Counted from the first letter of the stretch, positions 1 through 7,776 are shown. The stretch: DNA of 22,809 nucleotides from Veillonella sp. (GCF_019414865.1 NZ_DXLG01000012.1:1-22809), one strand, 5' to 3'. The notes: generated by a model from the sequence alone, not told the origin. Numbers and translations: made by a program.

Positions 1-23
1 ATATAAAAGATAGGAGGTATTGT

Positions 24-1349
24 ATGAATACCAAACATTATGATCTTATCGTCCTAGGTTTCGGCAAAGCTGGTAAAACATTGGCTGCTAAATTTGGCTC
101 TATGGGCAAAGCCGTTGCCATGATTGAAGAAAATCCACTCATGTATGGTGGCACATGCATTAATATTGCATGTATTCCTACTAAGACGATGATTGTGGCC
201 GCATCTAAAGGCTTATCTTACGATCAAGTACTAAACCAACGAGAGGTTGTTACATCTCGTTTACGTAATAAAAACTTCGGTATGTTAGATACAAATGAAC
301 ATGTCGATGTATATACTGGACATGGCAAATTCATTAGTAATAAAGAAATCGATGTCACAGCTGGGGAAGATAAAATTGTTTTATCTGGTGACACAATTAT
401 CATCAATACAGGGGCTGTAGCCATTAAACCTAACATTGATGGTATCGATACCGCATCAGGTTTCTATAATAGTACAGAAATTCAACATTTATCCCCTCAA
501 CCTAGTACATTAGGTATTATTGGCGCCGGTCCTATTGGCCTAGAATTTGCTAGCCTATACGCTAAACTAGGTACAAAGGTTACTGTATTCAATATTGAGG
601 CTAACATTTTAAAACACGAAGAACCTATCGTTCAAGAATTAGCTAATGAATACTTAGCGGAACAAGGCATTACTATTTTAAACTCTGTTACACTAAATTC
701 TGTATCTAATGACGGCAACAAGCCTGTTATCACTGCTAATAATGAAAACTATACCTTTGATGCTGTTCTCTATGCTACAGGTCGCAGACCGAATACTACA
801 AATATTGGTTTAGAAAACACGGATATTACTACTAATGAACGCGGTGCAATCGTAGTAAATGATACTTGTGAAAGCTCCGTTCCAGGTGTATATGCTGTAG
901 GCGATGTAAACGGTGGTCCGCAATTTACCTACATTTCTCTCGATGACTTCCGCATCGTATTTGGTGCCCTTACAGGTAATGGTCACTATACATTAAAAGA
1001 TCGCAAAAACATTCCTTACACCACCTTCTTAACACCTCCACTCGCTCGTGTTGGTCTTACAGAAGAGGATGCTATTAATAAAGGTTACACTGTTAAAACG
1101 AAGGAAATGCTTGTAGCCACTATGCCAAGGGCTCATGTAAATGACAACCTTAAAGGGGCTTTCAAAATTGTGGTAGATGCGGAAAGCAATTTAATCCTCG
1201 GTGCTACACTCTATTCCCAAAGTGCCGAAGAATTGATTAACATGATTAAAGTAGCTATGGATAACAACATTCCGTATACATATTTCAAGAACCAAATCTT
1301 CACACATCCTACAATGGCAGAAAATTTAAATGATCTCTGTAATTTCTAG
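24..1349 (+). CDS. RclA-like pyridine nucleotide-disulfide oxidoreductase
   Basis: Flavin-dependent class I disulfide reductase, 441 residues. The N-terminal FAD fold has GFGKAG at residues 12-17. The redox-active pair is C45 and C50 in GGTCINIACIPTK. A second nucleotide-binding fold (GAGPIG, about residues 167-172) should take NAD(P)H, the second FAD motif is AVGD near residue 292, and the C-terminal dimerisation domain ends with the HPT motif (about 429) that supplies the active-site base. The CINxxC-IPTK form and the length fit the RclA branch (E. coli RclA is a copper and hypohalous-acid-defence reductase) better than dihydrolipoamide dehydrogenase, which usually has CLNVGC and is longer. 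There is no lipoamide-complex gene nearby. AGGAGGT at 12-18 sits 5 nt before the ATG. The gene stands alone and ends at a strong terminator. The family is clear; the exact substrate is inferred. Confidence 0.9.
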   Translation: MNTKHYDLIVLGFGKAGKTLAAKFGSMGKAVAMIEENPLMYGGTCINIACIPTKTMIVAASKGLSYDQVLNQREVVTSRLRNKNFGMLDTNEHVDVYTGHGKFISNKEIDVTAGEDKIVLSGDTIIINTGAVAIKPNIDGIDTASGFYNSTEIQHLSPQPSTLGIIGAGPIGLEFASLYAKLGTKVTVFNIEANILKHEEPIVQELANEYLAEQGITILNSVTLNSVSNDGNKPVITANNENYTFDAVLYATGRRPNTTNIGLENTDITTNERGAIVVNDTCESSVPGVYAVGDVNGGPQFTYISLDDFRIVFGALTGNGHYTLKDRKNIPYTTFLTPPLARVGLTEEDAINKGYTVKTKEMLVATMPRAHVNDNLKGAFKIVVDAESNLILGATLYSQSAEELINMIKVAMDNNIPYTYFKNQIFTHPTMAENLNDLCNF

Positions 1350-1381
1350 GTAAGAATAGTAACTACATAATCTAATATAAT

Positions 1382-1437
1382 AAATAAAAGAGTCTCCTTT
1401 AACTTGAATACATAAGTTAAGGGAGACTCTTTTATTT
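1382..1437. terminator. Bidirectional rho-independent terminator
   Basis: Two 24-nt arms (1382-1405 and 1414-1437) pair along their whole length with one G-T wobble around an 8-nt loop. The outer part is A-rich on the left and T-rich on the right, so either strand ends in a U-tract. It lies between the convergent reductase gene (+) and ECF S-component gene (-), and can stop both transcripts. Confidence 0.93.
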
Positions 1438-1517
1438 ATACCTAATGATCAATTTTGGATTATTAGTTATTAGTTAGCAATATATAGTTTTTAGTAATTT
1501 ATCATTAGTTACTCTAT

Positions 1518-2045
1518 TTAGTTCTTTGTAAATAATCTACGAACTACAGATTGCAATTTAGGTGTCAATACGATAGCTACCACAATACCGGCTGCACTGG
1601 TAATCAAAGAATATTGAATTTTACTTGCCGCTACAGCTGCACTTTCAAGAACAAACCACCATGCAAGGAAATAACCAAAGGCAGTCCAAATTGTGCCAAT
1701 AATTAAAGCGATCAAAATACGTGTGAAGGATGCTGTTGGCTTTGTAATGGATGGTGGCAAATAGCCTGCTGTCATACCGCCAACAATAAGACCTGCAATA
1801 CCTTTAATAAAGAACGAGAATACAATATACTGTGTATGACCACCAAAAAGATCAAATAATGCGGAGCCAATGGCCGCTCCTAAACCACCATATAAACCAC
1901 CAAATAGAATGGATGATGTAAATAATGCGGCAGATCCTAAATGAACCATAGCACCACCTGGTATTTCGATGCGAATTGTTGTTGCTACTGCACATAAGGC
2001 AGCAATAAATCCTATATATACAATATCGCGCGTCTTTAATTTCAT
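1518..2045 (-). CDS. ECF transporter S component (substrate-binding membrane protein)
   Basis: Very hydrophobic protein of 175 residues with about five or six predicted membrane segments (about 8-25, 36-64, 72-93, 108-130 and 143-160). The pattern resembles S components of energy-coupling factor vitamin/micronutrient transporters of the riboflavin-transporter-like ECF superfamily: a short basic start (MKLKTRD), small-residue-rich helices, GLGAAIGSALFDLFGG at 54-69 and IKGIAGLIVGGM at 80-91. It would bind the substrate in the membrane and pair with a shared EcfA/A'/T energising module, none of which is in the window, so it is a solitary (group II-like) S component. No long leader or riboswitch is visible upstream, so the ligand cannot be deduced. 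AGGAG lies just before the ATG. The last residues (RRLFTKN) are basic and probably cytosolic. Confidence 0.82.
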   Translation of the reverse strand: MKLKTRDIVYIGFIAALCAVATTIRIEIPGGAMVHLGSAALFTSSILFGGLYGGLGAAIGSALFDLFGGHTQYIVFSFFIKGIAGLIVGGMTAGYLPPSITKPTASFTRILIALIIGTIWTAFGYFLAWWFVLESAAVAASKIQYSLITSAAGIVVAIVLTPKLQSVVRRLFTKN

Positions 2046-2082
2046 AATCTAGCTCCTCTCTTTTAGCTGAATAACTATATTT

Positions 2083-2091
2083 AGTATAACA
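2083..2091 (-). promoter_or_regulatory. Extended -10 promoter for the ECF S-component gene
   Basis: The minus strand reads TGTTATACT, a TGn-extended -10 whose hexamer lies at 2088-2083, about 38 nt before the ATG. No good -35 is present at 17 nt, as is common with extended -10 promoters. It lies between the copA terminator and this gene. Confidence 0.55.
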
Positions 2092-2151
2092 AATCTCACT
2101 CTGTCTAAAAACACTAATTTCATAGGATTTAAATATATAGTCAGATTTAAA

Positions 2152-2185
2152 ATAAAGCACCTATACCATGGTATAGGTGCTTTAT
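2152..2185 (-). terminator. Terminator of the copper ATPase gene
   Basis: A perfect 34-nt palindrome lies about 50 nt after the copA stop codon. On the minus strand its 3' arm runs into TTTATTTTAAA. It isolates copA from the downstream ECF gene, which then needs its own promoter. It has no unpaired spacer at the centre, so the RNA loop must form from the central ATGG-type bases. Confidence 0.85.
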
Positions 2186-2236
2186 AAACTTTAATCAACT
2201 CTATCACATATTATATGTTATAAGATACAAATTAAA

Positions 2237-4414
2237 TTAAATCTTAGCTCGTTTCAAACGAAGAGAGTTACCCACAACGGTTACAGAGCTAAATGCCATT
2301 GCTGTGCCTGCAATCATAGGATTTAATGCACCGATAGCAGCCAATGGAATACCAATGCAGTTAAAGATCAATGCCCAGAATAGATTTTGTTTAATATTAG
2401 TCATTGTCTTACGGCTGAGGCGTACTGCTTGTACTAGTGTGTGTAAGTCATTTCTTACAAGAACAATATCTGCTGCTTCTACAGCAATATCGGTACCACT
2501 GCCGATAGCAAAACCAATATCTGCAGTTACAAGAGCTGGTGCATCGTTGATACCATCACCAACCATCCCCACTACAAGGCCTTTATCTTGCAACTCTTTT
2601 ACCTTGCTAGCCTTATCTTGAGGTAATACTTCTGCAATTACATGAGTGATACCTGCTTGTTTAGCAATATATTGGGCAGTACGACGATTATCACCTGTAA
2701 GCATCCACACATCAATACCTTGAGCATGTAATTCTTTTACAACATCAATTGTTTCTGGACGTAATTCATCTTCTACAGCCCATAATGCACTGATAACGCC
2801 ATCTACAGCAAGAACGGATACAGATGCACCTTGTTCTTCATAGTGTAAAATATCATCTTGTACTGCACTTAAATCATAACCTAATTCAGACATCCATCGG
2901 CTATGGCCAAGTTGTACCGACACGCCTTGATAAGCGCCTTGCAAACCTTTACCAGGTACATCACCAAAGCTTTCAAGTTCTACAGCTTTACCTTTATAAC
3001 CATGATCTTCGCCATAATAAACCATGGCCTTTGCAATTGGATGCGATGTACCACTTTCAAGGGCCATCATTAGGGACATATTTATACTTTCATCACCATT
3101 ATAATTTTTGAAAGCCGTTACATCGAGAACACCTTGTGTAAGAGTGCCAGTTTTATCCATAACGATGGCATCGAGTTTACCAGCTTTTTCAAGATATTCT
3201 GCACTCTTGATGAGAACACCATGCTCCGCACCTAAGCCAGAGCCTACCATAATAGATGTTGGTGTAGCGAGACCAAGTGCACAAGGACAAGCGATAACAA
3301 GCACTGCTGTAGCATTAATGAGAGCTACATTAATAGAGTCGCCCATAATGAAGTACCATACGAGGCCGGTCAAAACAGCAAGGCCAATAACGGCAGGCAC
3401 AAAATATTGAGCAACAATATCTGCAATACGTTGAATGCTTGCTTTAGAGGTTTGCGCTTCCTCTACGACCTTGATGATTTGAGAGAGCATTGTATCAGAG
3501 CCGATACGTTTTGCTTCCATTGTGAAAGCACCGCTCAAGTTAATAGTCGCACCGATAACATCAGATCCCACTTGTTTTTCTACAGGCAAACTTTCACCGG
3601 TAAGCATAGCTTCATCTACAGTAGAATAGCCTTCAGTAATAGTACCATCTACTGGAATTTTTTCGCCTGCACGAACTTGTAAAATATCACCTGCTACAAC
3701 CTTAGATGTAGGAATATCTACAAACTCACCGTCACGCAATACATGAGCTGTTGCTGGTTGCAAGGCAATCAATTTTTGAAGTGCTTCAGAGGTACGCCCC
3801 TTGGCAATTTCTTCTAAAAGTTTGCCAAGAAGAATGAATGTAATGAGCCAAGCTGAGGTTTCAAAGTAAATGCCATGAGGCCCAAGTTCTGGATGGAACT
3901 GCCAATTATAAATACTGAATAGATAAGCAACAGTCGTACCCATTACAACGAGAACATCCATGGTAAGGGCGCCATTCTTTACCGCACTCCACGCACTCTT
4001 ATAGAACATAAGGCCAGGGCCGAACTGAGCAATGGTAGCAAGAATGAACTCTACCCATACTGGCAAGGCTTGAATGCCAAAACGATGTAATGTCATGTTA
4101 ATCATCATCGGTACGGCCATACAAGCAGCAATAATAAGACGCGTAATATGAGGTTTTAAATTAACCTTTTCTATTTCTTGTTTTGTTTCATCTGCTTCTG
4201 CAGCGCCAAAACCAATATTCGTAATGGCATCGATAATTTGTTGTGGTTCTACAGTAGAACCATCTTTGTATTCTACGCTCCCCTTTCGAGTGAGTAGATT
4301 AACCTTTACAGATTCTACACCATCTATCTTTGAAACAACGTTTTCAACGCGCTTTACACAAGCAGCACAGTGCATACCTGTAATATCAAACTCTTGTTTC
4401 TTCTTACTCATCAT
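2237..4414 (-). CDS. copA: Copper(+)-exporting P1B-type ATPase
   Basis: Pumps Cu(+) out of the cytoplasm using ATP; 725 residues, usual length for a CopA with one metal-binding domain. The N-terminal heavy-metal-associated domain spans about 8-72 with GMHCAAC (C16, C19). Eight membrane helices follow. The actuator loop carries TGES at 272-275, the ion-binding helix has CPC at 376-378, the phosphorylated Asp is D420 in DKTGTLT, the SHP motif is at 457-459 and the hinge GDGIND at 619-624. CPC plus MxxSS in the last helix (M706, S709, S710) points to monovalent copper. The helix-7 motif reads FN (684-685) where many CopA proteins have YN. Two adjacent ATG codons start the gene after a modest GAAGTGA ribosome site. 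No copZ chaperone or csoR/copY regulator lies in the window. It is a monocistronic unit with its own terminator. Confidence 0.95.
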   Translation of the reverse strand: MMSKKKQEFDITGMHCAACVKRVENVVSKIDGVESVKVNLLTRKGSVEYKDGSTVEPQQIIDAITNIGFGAAEADETKQEIEKVNLKPHITRLIIAACMAVPMMINMTLHRFGIQALPVWVEFILATIAQFGPGLMFYKSAWSAVKNGALTMDVLVVMGTTVAYLFSIYNWQFHPELGPHGIYFETSAWLITFILLGKLLEEIAKGRTSEALQKLIALQPATAHVLRDGEFVDIPTSKVVAGDILQVRAGEKIPVDGTITEGYSTVDEAMLTGESLPVEKQVGSDVIGATINLSGAFTMEAKRIGSDTMLSQIIKVVEEAQTSKASIQRIADIVAQYFVPAVIGLAVLTGLVWYFIMGDSINVALINATAVLVIACPCALGLATPTSIMVGSGLGAEHGVLIKSAEYLEKAGKLDAIVMDKTGTLTQGVLDVTAFKNYNGDESINMSLMMALESGTSHPIAKAMVYYGEDHGYKGKAVELESFGDVPGKGLQGAYQGVSVQLGHSRWMSELGYDLSAVQDDILHYEEQGASVSVLAVDGVISALWAVEDELRPETIDVVKELHAQGIDVWMLTGDNRRTAQYIAKQAGITHVIAEVLPQDKASKVKELQDKGLVVGMVGDGINDAPALVTADIGFAIGSGTDIAVEAADIVLVRNDLHTLVQAVRLSRKTMTNIKQNLFWALIFNCIGIPLAAIGALNPMIAGTAMAFSSVTVVGNSLRLKRAKI

Positions 4415-4440
4415 ATCACTTCTTTCTACTAGAATTTCAA

Positions 4441-4461
4441 AGATATATGTCCTATATATCT
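4441..4461. promoter_or_regulatory. AT-rich inverted repeat upstream of copA
   Basis: Eight-base arms (AGATATAT and its complement) flank GTCCT, centred about 37 nt before the copA start. It could be an operator or a small RNA hairpin in the copA leader. It does not match the CopY box (TACAnnTGTA) and, being pure A/T in its arms, may be chance. Confidence 0.25.
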
Positions 4462-4691
4462 ATATAAGTCATAAACTCATAGTATACATATCATACATCA
4501 CTAACAGAATATTTTATAAACACGAATGATTTAATATATGAACACTTTTACATGAGTATTCATTCATACGTCTCTATTCCATAATAACATAAATTCTCAT
4601 TACGTCAATATCCTACCAAATCTAGAGGGTTATTTCCTTTTTCTAGGGGAATTAGTCTCCTACTACCTATACATAGTATAAAAAAATAGAT

Positions 4692-4697
4692 TATAAT
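4692..4697 (+). promoter_or_regulatory. Possible -10 element for the YigZ-family gene
   Basis: A perfect TATAAT lies 49 nt before the start codon in a T/A-rich stretch. No convincing -35 is found 16-18 nt upstream, so the promoter is tentative. Confidence 0.4.
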
Positions 4698-4746
4698 AAA
4701 GTGATGATGAATAAACATAAACTTTGATTCTAAAGGAGGTGAGTGT

Positions 4747-5400
4747 ATGTGTGAATCAATAAGCCCTATAGTAGAATTCACTTCGGTAGCGAAGGAATTT
4801 CGCCATGAATATGTTGTGGAGAAATCACGTTTTATCACAACTGTATACCCTTGTTCTACAGAAGAGGAAGCGCAAGCTTTTATTAACCGCATCAACAAAG
4901 AATTCTGGGATGCCCGCCATAATTGTACTGCCTTTGCATTAGGCCCAAAGCAAGAGCAACAACGGTCTTCCGACAATGGTGAACCTTCTGGTACAGCAGG
5001 TAAACCTATGCTAGAAGTACTCAAAAAAACAGGTATTACCAATGTAGCGGTCGTAGTAACTCGTTATTTTGGAGGTATCAAATTAGGTGCAGGTGGTTTG
5101 ATTCGTGCATACTCACACTCCGTTGCAGAAACCTTACGTCTTGCCCCTAAAGAACTACACACAACACGAACTCAGTTGCAGGCTACCATCGACTATTCCT
5201 TGTATGGAGCCATTGAAAGATATGTGCAAGATCAAAAATTACATTATGAAGCAAACTTTGGTGAGCATGTAGATATAACCATCTTAGTGCCACCTACTGA
5301 TGTGGAGCGCATACAAAAAGAGCTCCAAGACATGAGTCATGGAGCTGCTACTTGTACTATATTAGATTCTATTGAAGTGGTACTACCGCTAGAACAATAA
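4747..5400 (+). CDS. yigZ: YigZ/IMPACT-family protein
   Basis: A 217-residue protein of the UPF0029/IMPACT family. The N-terminal domain (about 10-125) shows the family hallmarks KSRFI, FWDARHNCTAFALG, SSDNGEPSGTAGKP and VVVTRYFGGIKLGAGGLIRAY. The C-terminal part (about 140-210) fits the DUF1949 ferredoxin-like domain that often follows it. The bacterial members have no settled enzymatic role; eukaryotic IMPACT acts on the Gcn2/Gcn1 translation-stress pathway through an extra N-terminal domain that is absent here. AAAGGAGGTGA at about 4732-4742 is an unusually complete ribosome binding site and fixes the start. It is a single gene, convergent with the small gene that ends 23 nt beyond its stop, and no terminator is visible in that gap. 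Confidence 0.92.
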   Translation: MCESISPIVEFTSVAKEFRHEYVVEKSRFITTVYPCSTEEEAQAFINRINKEFWDARHNCTAFALGPKQEQQRSSDNGEPSGTAGKPMLEVLKKTGITNVAVVVTRYFGGIKLGAGGLIRAYSHSVAETLRLAPKELHTTRTQLQATIDYSLYGAIERYVQDQKLHYEANFGEHVDITILVPPTDVERIQKELQDMSHGAATCTILDSIEVVLPLEQ

Positions 5401-5423
5401 TCTAACTGATACACACATAGTAA

Positions 5424-5612
5424 TTAGTTTTCGCTATGAACTAAGCCACTTACGCCTTGAGCAAGTTCATGACGTTTTTCTGTAGTTAATGGATGAGGCC
5501 ATACGCGTTCAAGTTGTTTTTTACGACTAACACCTGCATTATGTGCAGTCATTAATCTACGTGCTTCCCAGTTACGAATTGCTTTACTTAATGTTCTTTT
5601 TACTACGCCCAT
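5424..5612 (-). CDS. Small basic protein of unknown function (62 residues)
   Basis: I do not recognise this family. From the ATG at 5612 it encodes 62 residues with 12 Lys/Arg, 4 His and 5 Glu, so it is clearly basic. It has no signal peptide, no membrane helix and no Cys. The N-terminal part (residues 1-40) could be amphipathic helix. The longest frame would begin at a GTG at 5636, which has no ribosome site; AGTAGGT followed by 6 nt favours the internal ATG. Support for a real gene is the -35/-10 pair at 5744-5716 correctly spaced upstream, a proper ribosome site and isolation from other genes on its strand. It is divergent from a LysR-type regulator, the usual position of a LysR target. 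It might bind nucleic acid, but nothing in the sequence proves it. Confidence 0.65.
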   Translation of the reverse strand: MGVVKRTLSKAIRNWEARRLMTAHNAGVSRKKQLERVWPHPLTTEKRHELAQGVSGLVHSEN

Positions 5613-5710
5613 GATAGTACCTACTTTCTCAATCACTGTTATTATATTAAAAATTGTGATAAGGATAGAAAGTTTATTTTAAACACATTATTCTTTCTCT
5701 TTCCTTGATG

Positions 5711-5730
5711 AATATAGTATATACGCTATT
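5711..5730. promoter_or_regulatory. Dyad over the -10 of the 62-residue gene (possible operator)
   Basis: The 20-bp stretch is symmetric at 16 of 20 positions: AATA, two free bases, GTATATAC, two free bases, TATT. It overlaps the -10 at 5716-5721 of the small gene and lies 79 nt before the start of lysR, so a bound protein could block the promoter. It is a candidate operator for the adjacent LysR-type protein or for another regulator. Confidence 0.35.
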
Positions 5731-5744
5731 TTATCAAATGTGAA
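5716..5744 (-). promoter_or_regulatory. Sigma-70-type promoter of the 62-residue gene
   Basis: The minus strand has TTCACA (5744-5739) and TATACT (5721-5716) separated by exactly 17 nt, each matching consensus at five of six positions. Transcription would begin near 5709, giving a leader of about 95 nt. Confidence 0.65.
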
Positions 5745-5764
5745 ATTACTGTTACTTAGTTCGT

Positions 5765-5770
5765 TATAAT
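5765..5770 (+). promoter_or_regulatory. Possible -10 element for the LysR-type regulator gene
   Basis: TATAAT lies 38 nt before the ATG. A second TATAAT at 5792-5797 is too close to the gene (it overlaps the ribosome-site region) unless the mRNA is almost leaderless. Neither has a good -35, consistent with a weak or activated promoter. Confidence 0.4.
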
Positions 5771-5808
5771 TTTTATTTATCTTATTTTGTGTATAATAGG
5801 GAGATTCT

Positions 5809-6699
5809 ATGGATACATCTTACTACCACAATTTTATTACCCTCGTTCAAACGGGCAATATGACGCAGGCCGCAGAGATTCTTCATATTACACAACCAGC
5901 TTTAAGTAAACAATTAAAGTATTTAGAAGCTGAATTTGGAGCTCAACTCATCAATATCAAGCGCGGCCAACGAGGATCAAACTTACAACTAACTGATGCT
6001 GGTAAAATTTTCTATGAAAAAGCCCAACAACTATGCTCCATTGAAGAATCTACATATAATGCTGTACAACAGTTGAACTCACGTATTGAAGGTACGTTGC
6101 GAATCGCTACCTCTGCATCTCGCTCTACACCAATCGTGCAACAATATTTACCAGCCTTTTCCATGAAATACCCATCAGTTCACTTCGAAATCTACGAAGG
6201 ACTAATGACTAATGTGGTCAATCAACTTATTAACGGTAATGCAGAGCTAGGAATTGCAAATATTCAAATGGTAGATACTGATAAATTTGATATCCTTCTC
6301 ACCCAAGAGGAACACTTATATGCTATCTTCCGTCGTGATGTATTCTGGATAGGTCGTGAACATGATACCATCACATGGGATGATATCAAAAAGTGTCCAT
6401 TATCCCTTTCTGGTGGATCTGTGCGAATGATTATGCAATCTAGTTTAACGGACATGGATCAACTGAATGCTGTTGCCATCACTACAACTAAGAGCTCTGC
6501 CATCGAATGGGCATCCTCTGGTAGAACTGTTTCTTTAGTTCCTATGGATGCAAAAGAGCTTATTAACCATCGTAAAATGGCCCGTATCAAGTTGCCAGAA
6601 TTTTCAGGAGATTTTAAAAAAGCATTTATTACTCTCAAAGGGCATGCCTTATCCCCTGTAGCACAGCAATTTATTGATTTCTACAAAGCATATGTATAA
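5809..6699 (+). CDS. LysR-type transcriptional regulator
   Basis: A 296-residue regulator of normal LysR length. The N-terminal winged helix-turn-helix covers about 1-60, with the typical core GNMTQAAEILHITQPALSKQ (about 16-35) and then LEAEFGAQL. A linker helix (about 60-88) leads to a periplasmic-binding-protein-like effector domain (about 90-290) starting GTLRIATSAS. Such proteins bind DNA as tetramers and respond to a small molecule. GGGAG six nt before the ATG is the ribosome site. The divergent neighbour is the small basic gene, and the shared intergenic region holds a dyad at 5711-5730, so the small gene is the first candidate target besides autoregulation. The effector cannot be named from sequence. 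The pyr operon downstream is convergent and has its own attenuation control, so it is not an obvious target. Confidence 0.92.
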   Translation: MDTSYYHNFITLVQTGNMTQAAEILHITQPALSKQLKYLEAEFGAQLINIKRGQRGSNLQLTDAGKIFYEKAQQLCSIEESTYNAVQQLNSRIEGTLRIATSASRSTPIVQQYLPAFSMKYPSVHFEIYEGLMTNVVNQLINGNAELGIANIQMVDTDKFDILLTQEEHLYAIFRRDVFWIGREHDTITWDDIKKCPLSLSGGSVRMIMQSSLTDMDQLNAVAITTTKSSAIEWASSGRTVSLVPMDAKELINHRKMARIKLPEFSGDFKKAFITLKGHALSPVAQQFIDFYKAYV

Positions 6700-6700
6700 G

Positions 6701-6728
6701 CCACACTATACTAATTCATATAGTATGG
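6701..6728 (+). other. Weak hairpin after the lysR-type gene
   Basis: Ten-nt arms with one C-A mismatch (6701-6710 and 6719-6728) around an 8-nt loop start just after the LysR stop codon. Only a short T-poor stretch follows, so it is not a standard terminator and may instead protect the mRNA 3' end. Confidence 0.3.
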
Positions 6729-6789
6729 TATTTATAACTTATCGTATGAGATTTTGTACAGTTATGAACATTAATACAATACATACAAA

Positions 6790-6818
6790 AAGACCTAGTA
6801 CATAATGTACTAGGTCTT
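6790..6818. terminator. Bidirectional terminator between lysR-type gene and pyrD
   Basis: Fourteen-nt arms (6790-6803 and 6805-6818) are perfectly complementary. T-rich runs follow on both strands: CTTTTT on plus, TTTTTG on minus. It begins 8 nt after the pyrD stop codon and closes the pyr operon, and can also end the convergent LysR transcript. Confidence 0.92.
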
Positions 6819-6825
6819 CTTTTTA

Positions 6826-7776
6826 CTATCCTTGATGGACAGCACCTACTATATCAGTAATGCTGTTAAGATTATATTGTTCCACATAATCGCCCATTTC
6901 TCGAGCAATACGAGAAATAGCTGTTGGGTCTACCATCGTAGCAACCCCAACTTGAACTGCTTGAGCACCAGCCATCATAAATTCAATAGCATCAGTACCA
7001 GTCATAATACCACCAAGGCCCATAATAGGAATATTAACGCCTTTATACACTTGGTGCACCATGCGAAGTGCTACTGGTTTTACAGCTGGACCAGATAAAC
7101 CACCATAAATATTACCCAATACAGGTTTACGGCGATGGATATCTATAGCCATACCAAGAATGGTATTGATGAGACTTACCCCATCACCACCACCAGCCTC
7201 TACAGCCTTTGCGATTTCCACAATGTCGGTTACATTCGGTGAAAGTTTTACAATAACAGGCTTATCTGTTACCTTACGAACAGCTTTAGTTACTTGTTCT
7301 ACAACCTTTGGATCTACACCAAAAGCCATGCCTTCACAGGCAACATTTGGACAAGATACATTAACCTCTAGGCCCGCAATACCATCTACGGATAGAGTTT
7401 CTGCCATCCATGCAAATTCCTCTACCGTTCCAGCAGACATATTCGCTAACAATGGTACATCGTATTTCTTGAGGTCTGGCAAAATATCTGTTACAAAATG
7501 TTCTGCCCCAGGATTTTCAAGGCCAATACAGTTTAAGACACCAGACGGTGTTTCTGCGATACGAGTTCCAGGATTGCCGTGACGACCTTTAGGTGTTAAA
7601 CCTTTTACGGAAATAGCACCTACTTCATTACTAAGGTCTAAATAACCAGCATACTCAGGACCATTACCAAAGGTGCCAGATGCGGCAATAATAGGATTTT
7701 TCATCTTAATACCGCAGTAATCAACAGCAAGCTTAGGATTAGGCGTAACGGTGTTATTTAAATCGCGTTCACTCAT
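6826..7776 (-). CDS. pyrD: Dihydroorotate dehydrogenase B, catalytic subunit
   Basis: Oxidises dihydroorotate to orotate in pyrimidine synthesis, passing electrons from FMN to the PyrK partner and on to NAD(+). The 316-residue protein is a TIM barrel of class 1. GTFGNGPEYAGY is at 34-45, KGLTPKGRHGNP at 58-69, and the catalytic cysteine is C142 in NVSCPN. Class 1 enzymes use Cys as base, unlike the Ser of membrane class 2 enzymes. The phosphate-binding end of the barrel contains GLGGI and AGAQAVQVG. The directly upstream pyrK identifies the 1B (NAD-linked, heterotetrameric) type. The ATG overlaps the pyrK stop by one base (TAATG), which suggests coupled translation. It is the last gene of the operon. 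Confidence 0.96.
   Translation of the reverse strand: MSERDLNNTVTPNPKLAVDYCGIKMKNPIIAASGTFGNGPEYAGYLDLSNEVGAISVKGLTPKGRHGNPGTRIAETPSGVLNCIGLENPGAEHFVTDILPDLKKYDVPLLANMSAGTVEEFAWMAETLSVDGIAGLEVNVSCPNVACEGMAFGVDPKVVEQVTKAVRKVTDKPVIVKLSPNVTDIVEIAKAVEAGGGDGVSLINTILGMAIDIHRRKPVLGNIYGGLSGPAVKPVALRMVHQVYKGVNIPIMGLGGIMTGTDAIEFMMAGAQAVQVGVATMVDPTAISRIAREMGDYVEQYNLNSITDIVGAVHQG

Larger units (their letters stand above)
4415..4746. other. Divergent intergenic region between copA and the YigZ-family gene
   Basis: This 332-nt A/T-rich gap separates two divergent genes. On the left is the copA leader with the inverted repeat at 4441-4461 and, on the minus strand, a TATACT at 4485-4480 with only a poor -35. 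On the right is a TATAAT serving the plus-strand gene. I see no ORF with a ribosome binding site, no RNA gene and no conserved riboswitch in it. Confidence 0.5.

Noticed and set aside
1852..2160. 102-codon minus-strand ORF overlapping the ECF gene start
   Set aside because: It overlaps the terminator and the ECF gene in another frame, and its product is Tyr/Ile/Cys-rich with no family resemblance.
2152..2185. Perfect palindrome considered as an operator or recombination site
   Set aside because: Position just after copA and the following T-rich tract fit a terminator well.
4605..5042. 145-codon minus-strand ORF over the YigZ-family gene
   Set aside because: It is antisense to a clear YigZ/IMPACT protein and has no ribosome site or recognisable motif.
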